Of a stretch of 64,000 bases of DNA, positions 24,771 to 34,087 are shown in pieces. The notes under the pieces were generated by a model, which searched no databases, was not told the DNA's origin, and worked only from the letters and a program-made list of their open reading frames with translations. This stretch comes from Candidatus Andeanibacterium colombiense (GTDB lineage Bacteria; Pseudomonadota; Alphaproteobacteria; Sphingomonadales; Sphingomonadaceae), in NCBI GenBank assembly GCA_029202985.1, contig CP119316.1, forward strand, positions 3,025,001 to 3,089,000, written 5' to 3'. The position numbers and the translations under genes are program-made. The first letter of the stretch is position 1. Each line of letters starts with the position of its first letter.

Positions 24771-25769
24771 ATGGAATCACATCTCGAAATACCGCTTCAA
24801 GCCTTTGTCGACACGCGCGCGAAGATCGCTCCCTTCGTGCGTGAAACTCCTCTGTGGCCGCTGGCGGGGCCGGCCGCCACTCAGCGTATGGGTACGGGCA
24901 CCGAAGTGCTGATGAAGCTTGAGCTGTTCCAGCCGACCGGCACGTTCAAGGTGCGCGGCGCGATCAACAACCTGCTTGCGCTGGACGAGGCCGGCCGGGC
25001 GGCCGGTGTCACCACGATCAGCGCGGGCAACCATGCGATCGCTACGGCCTATGCGGCGCACCGCTTCGGGGTGTCGGCCAAGGTCGTGATGATGAAGGAA
25101 GCCAATCCCGCGCGGGTTGCGGCTGCGCGCGCTTACGGCGCGGAGGTGATCGTGGCCGACAGTGTGGAGCACGGGTTCGCGCTGCTCGAAGGGCTCAAGC
25201 AGGACGAGGGGCGCACCTATATCCCGTCCTTTCCGAACGAACGCGTGGTATGCGGCACCGGCACGATCGCGCTGGAGCTGTTCGAGCAGGCCGGCACGCT
25301 CGACGCGATCGTGGTCCCGATCGGCGGAGGAGGGCTGATTTCCGGGATTTCCGCGGCGGCGAAGCTGATTTCGCCGACGACCCGCATCTACGGCATCGAG
25401 CCCGAGAAGGCCGGGGTGGTCGGCCGCAGCGTGAAGAGCGGCACGCTCCAGACGCTCGCGACCGTCGACACGATTGCCGACAGCCTGGCCGCGCCGATGA
25501 CGAATGAGGTTTCCGTGTCCTTCGTGTCGCGTTTCGTGGACGAACTCGTCACCATCTCGGATGACGCGATGACCGAAGCGGCGGCGCTGCTGTTCGGGGA
25601 AGCGAAGCTGGCGGTTGAAGCGGCCGGCGCGGCGTCGACCGCCGCCCTGATGGGCCCGCTGCGCCAAGAACTCGCCGGCAAGCGGGTCGCGCTGATCGTT
25701 TGCGGGGCGAACATCGATCCGCCGTCTTATTGCAAGCTGCTGCAGCGAGGGACCGCGCCGGGCGGCTGA
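24771..25769 (+). CDS. PLP-dependent threonine/serine dehydratase-like enzyme (fold type II)
   Basis: From ATG 24771 (AAGGTAA site) the protein has 332 residues. It carries the fold-type-II PLP signature FQPTGTFKVRGA with K60 forming the Schiff base, the phosphate-binding IGGGGLISG loop, SAGNHA, and a C-terminal ICGANID in place of the CSGGN of catabolic threonine dehydratase. There is no ACT regulatory domain. These enzymes eliminate water or ammonia from hydroxy amino acids; the hydroxyectoine enzyme EutB belongs to the same family. It is divergent from the M24 peptidase and convergent with the cyclodeaminase-like gene. It would deaminate an amino acid released by the peptidase. Confidence 0.85.
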   Translation: MESHLEIPLQAFVDTRAKIAPFVRETPLWPLAGPAATQRMGTGTEVLMKLELFQPTGTFKVRGAINNLLALDEAGRAAGVTTISAGNHAIATAYAAHRFGVSAKVVMMKEANPARVAAARAYGAEVIVADSVEHGFALLEGLKQDEGRTYIPSFPNERVVCGTGTIALELFEQAGTLDAIVVPIGGGGLISGISAAAKLISPTTRIYGIEPEKAGVVGRSVKSGTLQTLATVDTIADSLAAPMTNEVSVSFVSRFVDELVTISDDAMTEAAALLFGEAKLAVEAAGAASTAALMGPLRQELAGKRVALIVCGANIDPPSYCKLLQRGTAPGG

Positions 25770-25775
25770 ACGGAG

Positions 25776-26759
25776 TCAGGGGAATTCAACCGCCTGTCCA
25801 ATTCCCCGCTGCGCCGCCTGCTTCAGCACGAAATCGGCAGCGACGAGATCCTGCGCGGCCACGCCCAGCGATTTGTAGAGCGTGACCTGATCGGCGCTGG
25901 TGCGTCCTGGTGCGTCGCCCACCGCCACCTGGCCGATTTCGCCGGCGATGTGATCCGGCCCGATCGCGCCTTCGTTCAGGGCGCGGAGATATTCTCCGGC
26001 CTGGTTGAGCGCGGATTCGCGGTAGTCGACGATGAAGTGGGATCGCGCGACGAGGCTGCTGTCGATCTCCGCCGTGGACGCGACGCTGGAGCCGACGATA
26101 TTGAGGTGCGTGCCCGGCGCGACCATGTCTCCGAACAGGATCGGATCCGGCGCATGGGTGGTGGTGCAGACGATCTGCGCGCCGGCGACCGCGGTGGCGA
26201 CGTCACCAAACGCGGTGGCCGGGATGCCGCTGACCCGTGTTTCCTCGGCCAGGCGTTCCGCTTCCTTCACGGTGCGGCCCCAGATCCGGACTTCGGCGAT
26301 CGGCCGCACGGCGCGCATCGCCTCGATATGCCTGCCCGCCTGCTCCCCGGTGCCGAGGATCGCGAGCCTGCTCGCTCCTGCCGGGGCAAGCAGACCGGTT
26401 GCGAAGGCACTGGCGGCGGCGGTGCGGATCGCGGTGATCTCCGCGGCGTCGAGCAGCCCCACCGGGTAGCCGTGTTGCGTCTCGAACAGCAGCAGCGCGC
26501 CGAGATGCGATGAATGGCCGGTCCCGGCGTTGCGGGGGAACAGGCTGACCAGCTTGATGCCGAAGCTTTCGGGCTCGCCGAGGTATCCCGCCATCATCCC
26601 GAGCATGCCGATCTCGCGCGGCATCGCCATCGCGCTGCGCAGCGGAAGCACCGCTTTGCCTTGCGACACGGCGACCATGGCCTGCCCGACCAGCTCGATG
26701 CAGCGGTCCATCGGAAGGAGCGCGCGGATCTCGTCGCGGCGGAGGATGCGGATCGTCAT
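25776..26759 (-). CDS. Ornithine cyclodeaminase/mu-crystallin family protein
   Basis: A 327-residue NAD(P)-binding protein of the OCD/mu-crystallin family. Visible marks are K69 in FGIKLVSLFPRN, AAEITAIRTAAAS, the Rossmann loop ILGTGEQAG, and LYKSLGVAAQDL near the C-terminus. Members reduce cyclic imines, deaminate ornithine or alanine, or act as EutC in hydroxyectoine use. The ATG overlaps the stop of the peptide transporter gene by four bases, so transporter and enzyme are made from one minus-strand message. With the dehydratase it could process an imine/enamine formed from the amino acid part of the substrate. Confidence 0.88.
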   Translation of the reverse strand: MTIRILRRDEIRALLPMDRCIELVGQAMVAVSQGKAVLPLRSAMAMPREIGMLGMMAGYLGEPESFGIKLVSLFPRNAGTGHSSHLGALLLFETQHGYPVGLLDAAEITAIRTAAASAFATGLLAPAGASRLAILGTGEQAGRHIEAMRAVRPIAEVRIWGRTVKEAERLAEETRVSGIPATAFGDVATAVAGAQIVCTTTHAPDPILFGDMVAPGTHLNIVGSSVASTAEIDSSLVARSHFIVDYRESALNQAGEYLRALNEGAIGPDHIAGEIGQVAVGDAPGRTSADQVTLYKSLGVAAQDLVAADFVLKQAAQRGIGQAVEFP

Positions 26760-28279
26760 GGCCGGGCGCCTTGCGCGGAGCGGGATGCCGCAAGCCTGAC
26801 GATCGCACCGGAAAGGAGGATCATCGCGATGCCTGCCACGACGCCGATGCCGGCCATGCCGAGGAAACGCGCCGGCATCGCCGCCATCTGTGCGCTACCC
26901 ATCCAGCCGCCGACCAGCCCGGCGATCAGGCTGCCGGCCGCGGTCGCGAGGAACCACATGCCCATCATCCTGCCTGCGTGAGAGCGCGGGGCCAGCCCGG
27001 TGATTGCCGAAAGGCCGATCGGCCCGATGCAGAGTTCGCCGAGCGTCTGCAGGAGATAGACCAGGATCAGCCAGCCGGGCGCGGCTTTCATCCCGTGCTG
27101 CACGGCCAGCGTTACGGCCAGCGCCATCAGCGCGAAGCTCGCGCCGAGCAGGATCAGCGACAGGCCGAACTTCACCGGAGCCGAGGGTTCGAGGCCGCGG
27201 CGGGACAGGCGCATCCAGCCCGCCGCGAACACCGGCGAGAGGAGCAGCACGTAAAGCGGCGAGACCGACTGATACCAGCTGGCGGGGTGCTGCCCCGCGG
27301 CGAAGAACCCGCCCATGAAGCTGCGGTCGGTAAAGTCGCGCGCGAACAGGTTCATCGTCGATCCGGCCTGCTCCAGGCCCGAGATAAACAGCGCCACGCA
27401 GGCGCAGAGGACGAAGATCGCGATCACTCGCCGCCGCGCCGCTTCGTCGAGCTTGCGATCGCGCAGCACCAGCCCGAAGAAGCCCAGCGAAAGCGCGCCG
27501 ATGATTGCGCCGAGGCAGGCCGCTACGGCCTCCATGTCGAGCCGAAGCAGTCCCACCGCCAGAATCGTCAGCAGCATCGCGGCGCCGAGCGATCCGGTCG
27601 CGATCCAGCCGCGCCGGCGTTCCTCCGGCGCCTGCAACTCGCAGTCCCGCCCGACCGCGCCCAACCGTCCGCGTATCCGCGCGTAGAACAGCGTTCCGCC
27701 CAGCATCGCGACGCCGGTCGCCGCGAAGCCGAGGCGATAGCCGAAGCTCTCGCCCAGCGTCCCGACTACGAGCGGAGCAGCGAAGGCGCCGAGGTAGATG
27801 CCGAAATAGAATATCGAGAAGCCCGCATCGCGCCGCGCACTCGCTTCGGGCGGATAGAGATCCCCGACCATCACGCTGACATTGGGCTTGAGCAGGCCGA
27901 CGCCCAGCGAGATCACCAACAGTCCCGCGCGGAACACAGGCAGGCCGCCCGGCACCGCCAGCAGCAGCCCGCCGCCGCCGATCAACAGACCGCCCCATAG
28001 CACCGCGCGCTGCTGACCAAGCAATTTGTCCGCCAGCCAGCCGCCCGGCAGCGACATCAGATATACCGATGCGGTGAACACGCCGTAGATCGCACCTGCC
28101 GTCGCGGTGTCGAACTCCAGCCCGCCGGCCGCCAGCGGAGAGGTCATGAACAGGATCAGCAGAGCGCGGATTCCGTAATAGGCGAACCGCTCCCAAGCCT
28201 CGGTGGCGAACAGGATGAACAAGCCGGGCGGATGGTCCGAAAAGCTGGCGATGCGCATGACCGGTCTTGTACTCCGCAT
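26756..28279 (-). CDS. POT/PTR-family proton-coupled peptide transporter
   Basis: The roughly 500-residue carrier shows the signature of proton-dependent oligopeptide transporters, ATEAWERFAYYGIRAL (the ExxERFxYYG motif) in the first helix, followed by about 12-14 membrane segments; GGWLADKLLGQQ is the loop after helix 2. These bring di- and tripeptides through the inner membrane. An in-frame ATG at 28258 (MRIASFSD) is an alternative start. It is the first gene of the transporter-cyclodeaminase pair and is divergent from the Lrp regulator gene. Its presence suggests that the M24 enzyme next door receives small peptides. Confidence 0.9.
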   Translation of the reverse strand: MRSTRPVMRIASFSDHPPGLFILFATEAWERFAYYGIRALLILFMTSPLAAGGLEFDTATAGAIYGVFTASVYLMSLPGGWLADKLLGQQRAVLWGGLLIGGGGLLLAVPGGLPVFRAGLLVISLGVGLLKPNVSVMVGDLYPPEASARRDAGFSIFYFGIYLGAFAAPLVVGTLGESFGYRLGFAATGVAMLGGTLFYARIRGRLGAVGRDCELQAPEERRRGWIATGSLGAAMLLTILAVGLLRLDMEAVAACLGAIIGALSLGFFGLVLRDRKLDEAARRRVIAIFVLCACVALFISGLEQAGSTMNLFARDFTDRSFMGGFFAAGQHPASWYQSVSPLYVLLLSPVFAAGWMRLSRRGLEPSAPVKFGLSLILLGASFALMALAVTLAVQHGMKAAPGWLILVYLLQTLGELCIGPIGLSAITGLAPRSHAGRMMGMWFLATAAGSLIAGLVGGWMGSAQMAAMPARFLGMAGIGVVAGIAMILLSGAIVRLAASRSAQGARP

Positions 28280-28440
28280 GTTCGAGCCGGGTCCGCGGAG
28301 CGGTCCGGAATCTGCCGGTAAACCCCGGCCTGCCGATAGTATTCCGCCCCCGCGAGAACATTAGCCTCGATTTTGCCCCGTTGCTCAACCGCGGGAGGAC
28401 AGATAACCTATCATTTAGGTGTAATGAGGAACGATTTTGT

Positions 28441-28893
28441 ATGACTGACCGTATCGACAAGGCGATTCTACGCAATCTCGAGCAGGATGGCAGAATGTCA
28501 TTCAATGCACTTTCCGAGAAGATCAATCTTTCCAAGACTCCGAGCTGGACCAGGGTGCAGGCGCTCGAGCGTGAAGGCGTGATCACCGGCTACCGGGCGA
28601 TGCTGTCGCCCGAACGGCTGGGGCTAGAGCTTCAGGCGTTCGTGCAGGCGCGGGTGGCGTCGGAACGCTGCCGCGACTTCGAAGCGGCGGTCATGCGCAA
28701 TGGCTCGGTGCTGGCCTGTTACGCAATGACCGGCGAGGCCGATTATCTACTGCAGGTCCTGGTCGAAAACGTCGCCGCGCTTGACGATCTGGTCCGCAAC
28801 CGGATCTCGATCATGCCCGGGGTCAAGGGCGTGCTGACGCTGGTGGTGCTTAAGAAGATCAAGGACCACGGCCTGATTTCCGACTGTCTCTGA
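28441..28893 (+). CDS. Lrp/AsnC-family transcriptional regulator
   Basis: The start at ATG 28441 has GAGGAA at the right distance. The 150-residue protein has the AsnC helix-turn-helix (DKAILRNLEQDGRMSFNAL, recognition helix SKTPSWTRVQALEREGVI) and the RAM/ligand domain with CYAMTGEADYLLQV and IMPGVKGVLT. Such proteins sense amino acids and often control the adjacent divergent transport/catabolic genes. It is divergent from the peptide transporter (161 bases) and lies 5' of the TonB receptor. The shared GAACAATGTTT elements at 24701 and 29030 are candidate binding sites. Confidence 0.92.
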   Translation: MTDRIDKAILRNLEQDGRMSFNALSEKINLSKTPSWTRVQALEREGVITGYRAMLSPERLGLELQAFVQARVASERCRDFEAAVMRNGSVLACYAMTGEADYLLQVLVENVAALDDLVRNRISIMPGVKGVLTLVVLKKIKDHGLISDCL

Positions 28894-29029
28894 TACCGTT
28901 ACGCCCGAATCGGGGGGGTTTTATGGTACATTTCAACCGTCCTTTGCCGCAATGTGGGAACAATCGCACCGCATGACGATGTAGCGCTAGAACGTTTATC
29001 CTAATATGTCGCTCGTTTGGCGAATTTGC

Positions 29030-29042
29030 GAACAATGTTTGC
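29030..29042. promoter_or_regulatory. Shared GAACAATGTTT element, copy 2
   Basis: GAACAATGTTTGC lies about 100 bases before the receptor start and matches 24701-24714 over 12 contiguous bases. A weaker GGGAACAAT occurs at about 28954. See the copy-1 entry for the interpretation. Confidence 0.4.
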
Positions 29043-29144
29043 CGGGCCGCCCCCTATCCTTTGCTCACAACGACAACACAATGAGGATGCCCCGGCACGT
29101 TCAGCAACGCCGCGGCGGGTTCCGCGGCAACGATGGGGGCGAAT

Positions 29145-31364
29145 ATGAAGATCGGATTTCGCAAGGCCTGGCTTCTCTCGGGCGTAATGGGATTGGCCGC
29201 GTTCGGTACGGGTGCGGCGCGGGCGCAGGAGACCGGCCCGGCGGCCGGGGCCGAACCCGGCACCATCATCGTCACCGCCCAGAAGCGCGAACAGGCGGTT
29301 CAGGACGTGCCGATCGCGCTCACCGCGCTGAGCGGCGACGATCTGCAGAAGGCCGGGGTCCAGTCGCTGGACGAGATCACCAAGCAGATCCCGTCGCTGC
29401 AGATGCAGGACAACGGCATCGTTGCCCGCTTCTCGATGCGCGGCATCAATCTCAATTCGATCTCCGACGCGTCGGAATCGCCGATCCTGGTGGCGTTCGA
29501 CGGGGTGGCTTACGGCTCCTCGTCCAACTTCTCCGCGACCATGTACGACATCGACCGGGTCGAGGTGCTGCGCGGCCCTCAGGGGACGCTTTATGGTCGC
29601 AACGCCACAGGCGGCCTCGTCAATATCATCAGCAAGCGGCCGACCGACACCTTCGAAGGCTATTTCAGCGGTCAGTACGGCAATTTCGGTCGGGCGGTGT
29701 TCGAAGGCGCGGTAAGCGGCCCGATCACCGACGGCGTGCGTTTCAGGGCATCGGCCAAGTCTGACACCGACAACGGGATCCAGACCAACATCCTGAATGG
29801 CGACAAATGGTGGGAAAACGACCAGTTCGCCGGCCGGCTCCAGCTGGAATTCGACCTGCCCAATCGCGGCAACCTGCTGCTCAAGGCGCATTACGAGAAT
29901 CTCGACGGGATCGGCCAGGGCTATGGCCTGTTCGGTAATCGCGATCCGGACAGTGGCCCCGGTTATGCGGCGGTCTGCCCGGTCGAGGATACGCTTGCGG
30001 GCCTATGCGTGGACAACAAGGGCACCAAGGGCACCGGCGACCCGACCAAGATCATCAGCGGCAACACTCCGCCGGCGATCCATCGCAGCAGCTGGGGCGT
30101 GTCGAGCGAGCTGAACTATCCGCTTACCGAGGTGCTCGATCTGGTTTCGATCACCGCCTATGACGAGCTGGAAAAGTACAAGCGCGAAGATGCCGACGGA
30201 TCGGCGGATGCCGGCAACACGATCGGCTCGGGCAACGATTACTGGCAGTTCAGCCAGGAGCTGCGGCTGCAGGGCAAGGGCGATAAATTCAACTGGGTCG
30301 CCGGCCTGTTCTATTTCAACTCCGACGCGCATGTGACTTCGGATTTCGGCTTCTTCCCGGCACCGCAGGGCGATCTCGGCTACTCCGACGTGAAGACCGA
30401 ATCCTTCGCGGCCTTCGTGGACGGGACTTACGGGCTGACCGACCGGCTGAACCTGTCGCTCGGCGCCCGCTACACGCATGAAGAGAAGGAGCACGTCGGG
30501 CTCAATCTCGCCCCGCTGGTGCTCGCATTCATCACGCCCAAGGTCGAAGTGCCGTTCGACTTCAAGTCGAAGGACGACGTGATCACCTGGCGCGCGGTGC
30601 TCGACTATCACCCGGTCCAGGACGTGATGGTCTATGCCAGCGTCGCGACGGGCTTCAAGGCGCCGGGCTTCCAGACGCAGTATCTCTTCAGCACCGATCC
30701 CTACGCTGCGGCTCCGTCGCAGCGTGAGGAAGTCACCACTTACGAACTCGGGCTCAAGAGCAGCGCCCTCGACCGCAAGCTGACCTTCAACGCCGCCGCC
30801 TATTACAGCGATTACCGCGGGTTGCAGCAGGTACTTACCGTGCCGTCGCCGATCGGGGTCAACACCCCGGTCCTGACGAATGTCGACAAGGCCATACTCT
30901 ATGGCCTGGAAGCCGATCTCACCTATACGCCCAGCCCGTATTTCGACGTGATCGCCGGTGGCAGCTACGTTCACAGCAAGATCGAGGATCCGGGCACGGC
31001 CTATGATGGGCATGTCGTATCGGCGGCGCCGAAGTTCACCTATTCGGTCACCGCGCGCGCGCACCTGCCGCTGGGCGAAGATGGCGATGCGACGTTCCAG
31101 GCGAGCTATCGCTGGCAGGACCAGACCTATTTCAACCTGAACCAGGATCCGCTGCTCGGCTTCCACTCATACGGGCTGCTCGATCTCCGGCTCAGCGTCA
31201 CGCCGCCGAACCGGACCAATTTCCGGATCGAGGCCTTCGTCAACAACACGCTGAATCAGAAATACTGGGTCCACGCATTCTCGTCGGGCGCGATCGGCGG
31301 CGGGACGGTGCCGATCTGGGGCATGCCCCGCAACTATGGCCTGAAGGCCACCGTTCAGTTCTGA
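29145..31364 (+). CDS. TonB-dependent outer-membrane receptor of the peptide/amino-acid module
   Basis: A 739-residue receptor (from ATG 29145, preceded by GGGGGCG; ATG 29133 is four codons upstream). It has a signal peptide (1-27, GAARAQ), TonB box TIIVTAQ (40-46), plug motifs SMRGINLNS and VLRGPQGTLYGRNATGG, and a barrel ending LKATVQF. It is followed by a 10-bp hairpin and then the M20 hydrolase. Being behind the Lrp gene and next to a peptide transporter, it likely imports a peptide-like, carbamoylated or cyclic-amide compound. Substrate identity is inferred from neighbours only. Confidence 0.95.
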   Translation: MKIGFRKAWLLSGVMGLAAFGTGAARAQETGPAAGAEPGTIIVTAQKREQAVQDVPIALTALSGDDLQKAGVQSLDEITKQIPSLQMQDNGIVARFSMRGINLNSISDASESPILVAFDGVAYGSSSNFSATMYDIDRVEVLRGPQGTLYGRNATGGLVNIISKRPTDTFEGYFSGQYGNFGRAVFEGAVSGPITDGVRFRASAKSDTDNGIQTNILNGDKWWENDQFAGRLQLEFDLPNRGNLLLKAHYENLDGIGQGYGLFGNRDPDSGPGYAAVCPVEDTLAGLCVDNKGTKGTGDPTKIISGNTPPAIHRSSWGVSSELNYPLTEVLDLVSITAYDELEKYKREDADGSADAGNTIGSGNDYWQFSQELRLQGKGDKFNWVAGLFYFNSDAHVTSDFGFFPAPQGDLGYSDVKTESFAAFVDGTYGLTDRLNLSLGARYTHEEKEHVGLNLAPLVLAFITPKVEVPFDFKSKDDVITWRAVLDYHPVQDVMVYASVATGFKAPGFQTQYLFSTDPYAAAPSQREEVTTYELGLKSSALDRKLTFNAAAYYSDYRGLQQVLTVPSPIGVNTPVLTNVDKAILYGLEADLTYTPSPYFDVIAGGSYVHSKIEDPGTAYDGHVVSAAPKFTYSVTARAHLPLGEDGDATFQASYRWQDQTYFNLNQDPLLGFHSYGLLDLRLSVTPPNRTNFRIEAFVNNTLNQKYWVHAFSSGAIGGGTVPIWGMPRNYGLKATVQF

Positions 31365-31372
31365 TGCGATCC

Positions 31373-31400
31373 GGCCGGCGCGGCCTGGGTCGCGCCGGCC
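31373..31400 (+). terminator. Hairpin between receptor and M20 hydrolase genes
   Basis: GGCCGGCGCG (31373-31382) and CGCGCCGGCC (31391-31400) form a perfect 10-bp GC stem with an 8-base loop, 9 bases after the receptor stop. There is no T-run, so it may be a partial terminator or an mRNA-stabilising element that sets receptor and enzyme levels apart. Confidence 0.45.
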
Positions 31401-31432
31401 CAACTATCCAATTTCAAAAAGGGGAGAGGCCT

Positions 31433-32683
31433 GTGCTTTCGGTCGACCAGGATCGATTGTGGCGCGCCCATCAGGAGATGGGCAAGATCGGCGCGCTGCC
31501 ACATGGCGGCTGCTGCAGGCTGGCGCTCGACGACGATGATCGGCGCGGGCGCGAGTTGTTCATCCGGTGGTGCCGCGAAGCAGGCTGCTCGATCCGCATC
31601 GACCGCGCGGGCAATATCTTCGCCCGCCGTCCGGGAACCGAGGACGGTCTCCCGGCGGTCGCCACCGGCAGCCATCTGGACACCCAGCCCCATGCCGGGC
31701 TGTTCGACGGGATCTACGGGGTGCTTTCGGGGCTTGAAATCTTCCGGACGCTGAACGATGCAGGCATTCGCACCCGCGCGCCGCTCGAAACCATCGTCTG
31801 GACCAACGAGGAATGTGTGCGGTTCGCGCCGCCGACCGGCGGTTCGATGGTGTTTTGCGGATTGCTTCCGATCGACCAGTTCCACGCGGAGCGGACCACG
31901 GACGGGACGACCGTGCTGGCCGACCTCGAACGGCATGGGTTCCTCGGAAACACCTTCGATCACGCCGATCACCCGCTGGAGAGCTTCTTCGAGGTCCATA
32001 TCGAACAGGGGCCGATCCTCGAGCGCGAGGCGAAGACGATCGGCGTCGTGATCGGCATCCAGGGCGCGCGAATGTACCGCGTCGAGCTAGTCGGGCAGGA
32101 CAATCACGCGGGGACCACCCCGATGGACATGCGGCGGGATGCGTTCGACGGCGCGGCGCGGCTGGGGGTGCGGCTGAACGAGATGGCGCGCGCGATGGAT
32201 CCGGCGCTGTGCTTCACGATCGGCCATTTCAACCTGAGCCCCAATGCCGCCAGCACCGTGCCGGGCGAAGCGGCGTTCGAGATCGACCTGCGCCATCCGG
32301 ACGAAAGCGTTCTCGATCGTTACGAAGCGCAGATGCGCGCGGCTCTGGCGGAGATCGCTGGGCAGGCATCGCTGAGTTTCTCGATCGAGGATATCTGCTC
32401 CATCCCCACGGTGAGGTTCGCCGGGGACCTCGTCGATCTGGTCGAGGCCACGGCCGGGCAGCTCGGTTATTCGCATATGCGGCTTCTCAGCGGGGCGGGC
32501 CATGATTCCGCCAATCTCGCCGCGATCGCGCCGACCGCGATGATCTTCGTGCCCTGCGTCGAGGGCATCAGCCACAATGAAGCGGAAATGGCGTCTCCGG
32601 AAGATCTTGCGGCCGGGGCGAATGTCTTATTGCATAGTATGCTCGCCCGGGCCGGCGTGGCCGACGAGCGAACAATCCCGTGA
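31433..32683 (+). CDS. M20-family amidohydrolase (N-carbamoyl-amino-acid hydrolase/allantoate amidohydrolase type)
   Basis: GTG 31433 is chosen because GGGGAGAGG lies five bases before it. The 416-residue protein shows the dinuclear-zinc motifs of the hydantoinase/carbamoylase branch of M20: GSHLDTQPHAGLFDG (H81, D83, D92), NEECVRF (126-127), FEVHIEQGP and a late His in GISHNEAE. A lid/dimerisation domain follows with QDNHAGTTPMDMR. These enzymes release ammonia, CO2 and an amino acid from N-carbamoyl amino acids, or act on allantoate. No signal peptide. It overlaps the frame of the next gene's upstream region. It suggests the substrate carries an N-carbamoyl or ureido group. Confidence 0.88.
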   Translation: MLSVDQDRLWRAHQEMGKIGALPHGGCCRLALDDDDRRGRELFIRWCREAGCSIRIDRAGNIFARRPGTEDGLPAVATGSHLDTQPHAGLFDGIYGVLSGLEIFRTLNDAGIRTRAPLETIVWTNEECVRFAPPTGGSMVFCGLLPIDQFHAERTTDGTTVLADLERHGFLGNTFDHADHPLESFFEVHIEQGPILEREAKTIGVVIGIQGARMYRVELVGQDNHAGTTPMDMRRDAFDGAARLGVRLNEMARAMDPALCFTIGHFNLSPNAASTVPGEAAFEIDLRHPDESVLDRYEAQMRAALAEIAGQASLSFSIEDICSIPTVRFAGDLVDLVEATAGQLGYSHMRLLSGAGHDSANLAAIAPTAMIFVPCVEGISHNEAEMASPEDLAAGANVLLHSMLARAGVADERTIP

Positions 32684-32697
32684 AGGAAAGGACCAAC

Positions 32698-33792
32698 ATG
32701 ACCGATCATTCCCTCCCCGCGCTGCTGCGCCTCGCGCTCGGGCCGGTCGCGGCGCTGACGCTGCTGGCCGGTCAGCCGGCCTTCGCGGGGACTGCGGCGC
32801 CGTTGGCGGAGAAGGCTGCGGCCGATGCCCCGGTGATCAAGCTCACGCTGCTCGGCACCGGGGCGCCGCGCCCGTCGGATCGCCGCTCGGGCCCGGCGAC
32901 ACTGGTCGAGGCCGGACCGTTCAGGTTCCTGATCGACGCCGGTTCGGGCACCCGCGAACAGATGTTCCGCGCCGGCGGCTGGGAACTGATCACCGGGATC
33001 GACAAGATATTCCTGACCCATCTGCATTACGATCACATGGTCGACGTGCCGGACATTTCCGCGACCGGCTGGATGTATGGCCGCCGCGAGCCGCTGACGG
33101 TCTATGGCCCGCGCGGAACCGAGGAAATGATCGGCGATTTCAACGCCGCCTTCAAATGGGACCGCGACATGCGCGAACTGGTGGGCATCCCGATGGAGGG
33201 TTCGCGGATGGCCGCACACGATGTGGGGCCGGGCGTGGTGTTCGACCAGGACGGCCTGAAGATCACCGCCTTCCCGGTTCAGCACATGCCGATCGACGTC
33301 GCGACCGGCGAGGAAATGAAATTCGCGGACGGCTCCAATTTCTACGGCATGACGCTCGGCTATCGCATCGATTACAAGGGGCACTCGGTGCTGTTCTCGG
33401 GCGACACGCGATCGACCGAGAAGAGCGCGATCCTGACCTACGGGCAGGGCATCGACGTCCTGATCCACGAGGTCCAGGTCCCGTCGAAGGGCAATGCGCA
33501 GGAAGCCAAGCTCGCCAATATGAGCCTGTCGGTCCATTCGACGCCGGAGCAGGCCGGGAAGATCTTCGCCGGAACCAAGCCCGGTCTGGCCGTCTATAAC
33601 CATATCATTCCGCCCGATACCGACGGCAAGGAACTGGCTGAGGAAACCCGCCCCTTCTACAAGGGGCCGCTGGTCACCGGCGAGGACTTCATGACGATCT
33701 CGATCGGGAAGGAAATCACCATCGGCGAACAGCCCCACGGCGGAACCCATGTGTTCGAGCAATCCAGGGTGGTGCACGACGACGACCAATAA
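32698..33792 (+). CDS. Exported metallo-beta-lactamase-fold hydrolase
   Basis: ATG 32698 has GGAAAGGA at good distance. The 364-residue protein has a signal peptide (about 1-31, GQPAFAG) and an RNase-Z/arylsulfatase-like metallo-beta-lactamase fold: LLGTGAPRP, the metal motif THLHYDHMVD, HMP at about residue 200, the bridging Asp in FSGDTRS and a late NHIIPP. Such exported enzymes hydrolyse lactones, sulfate esters or similar bonds. It directly follows the M20 hydrolase and is probably co-transcribed. The substrate cannot be told from the sequence; ring opening of a cyclic precursor would fit the module but is a guess. Confidence 0.85.
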   Translation: MTDHSLPALLRLALGPVAALTLLAGQPAFAGTAAPLAEKAAADAPVIKLTLLGTGAPRPSDRRSGPATLVEAGPFRFLIDAGSGTREQMFRAGGWELITGIDKIFLTHLHYDHMVDVPDISATGWMYGRREPLTVYGPRGTEEMIGDFNAAFKWDRDMRELVGIPMEGSRMAAHDVGPGVVFDQDGLKITAFPVQHMPIDVATGEEMKFADGSNFYGMTLGYRIDYKGHSVLFSGDTRSTEKSAILTYGQGIDVLIHEVQVPSKGNAQEAKLANMSLSVHSTPEQAGKIFAGTKPGLAVYNHIIPPDTDGKELAEETRPFYKGPLVTGEDFMTISIGKEITIGEQPHGGTHVFEQSRVVHDDDQ

Positions 33793-33874
33793 CTGGCATC
33801 GGCCGCGCTCGTTGAACATGCCGGCCGCTGCGGCAGTCGCGGCGGCGCAGGTTGGACGGATCGGGCCGCGCCTG

Positions 33875-34060
33875 TCACGCGATAGTCGCGGCCCATTTCG
33901 AGAGCGACGAGTGCGGCTTGATCGCGTTCAGGCACACGGTCGTCGACAGGCGGTGGACGCCCGGCAGCTTGGCAGGCAGTCGCGCGGCAATTCGTCGAGA
34001 TGCTCGACGCTGAGCAGGCAGTGCACCCCGTCGATGGCCCGGCTCGCGATTTTCCCGATC
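33875..34060 (-). pseudogene. Remnant of an Lrp/AsnC-family regulator (C-terminal part)
   Basis: On the minus strand the segment reads VHCLLSVEHLDELPRDCLPS in one frame and, after a one-base shift, LPGVHRLSTTVCLNAIKPHS to a stop at 33875. This is the usual end of Lrp/AsnC ligand domains (dialogue of LDxFLRDxLxxLPGVxxTxS...LxxIK). The helix-turn-helix half is missing. It lies between a metallo-hydrolase gene and a frameshifted LysR gene, so this spot has accumulated decayed regulators. The call rests on motif resemblance over about 50 residues. Confidence 0.5.
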
Positions 34061-34087
34061 GTGTTCATGCTGCACATCCGGCGAAAG

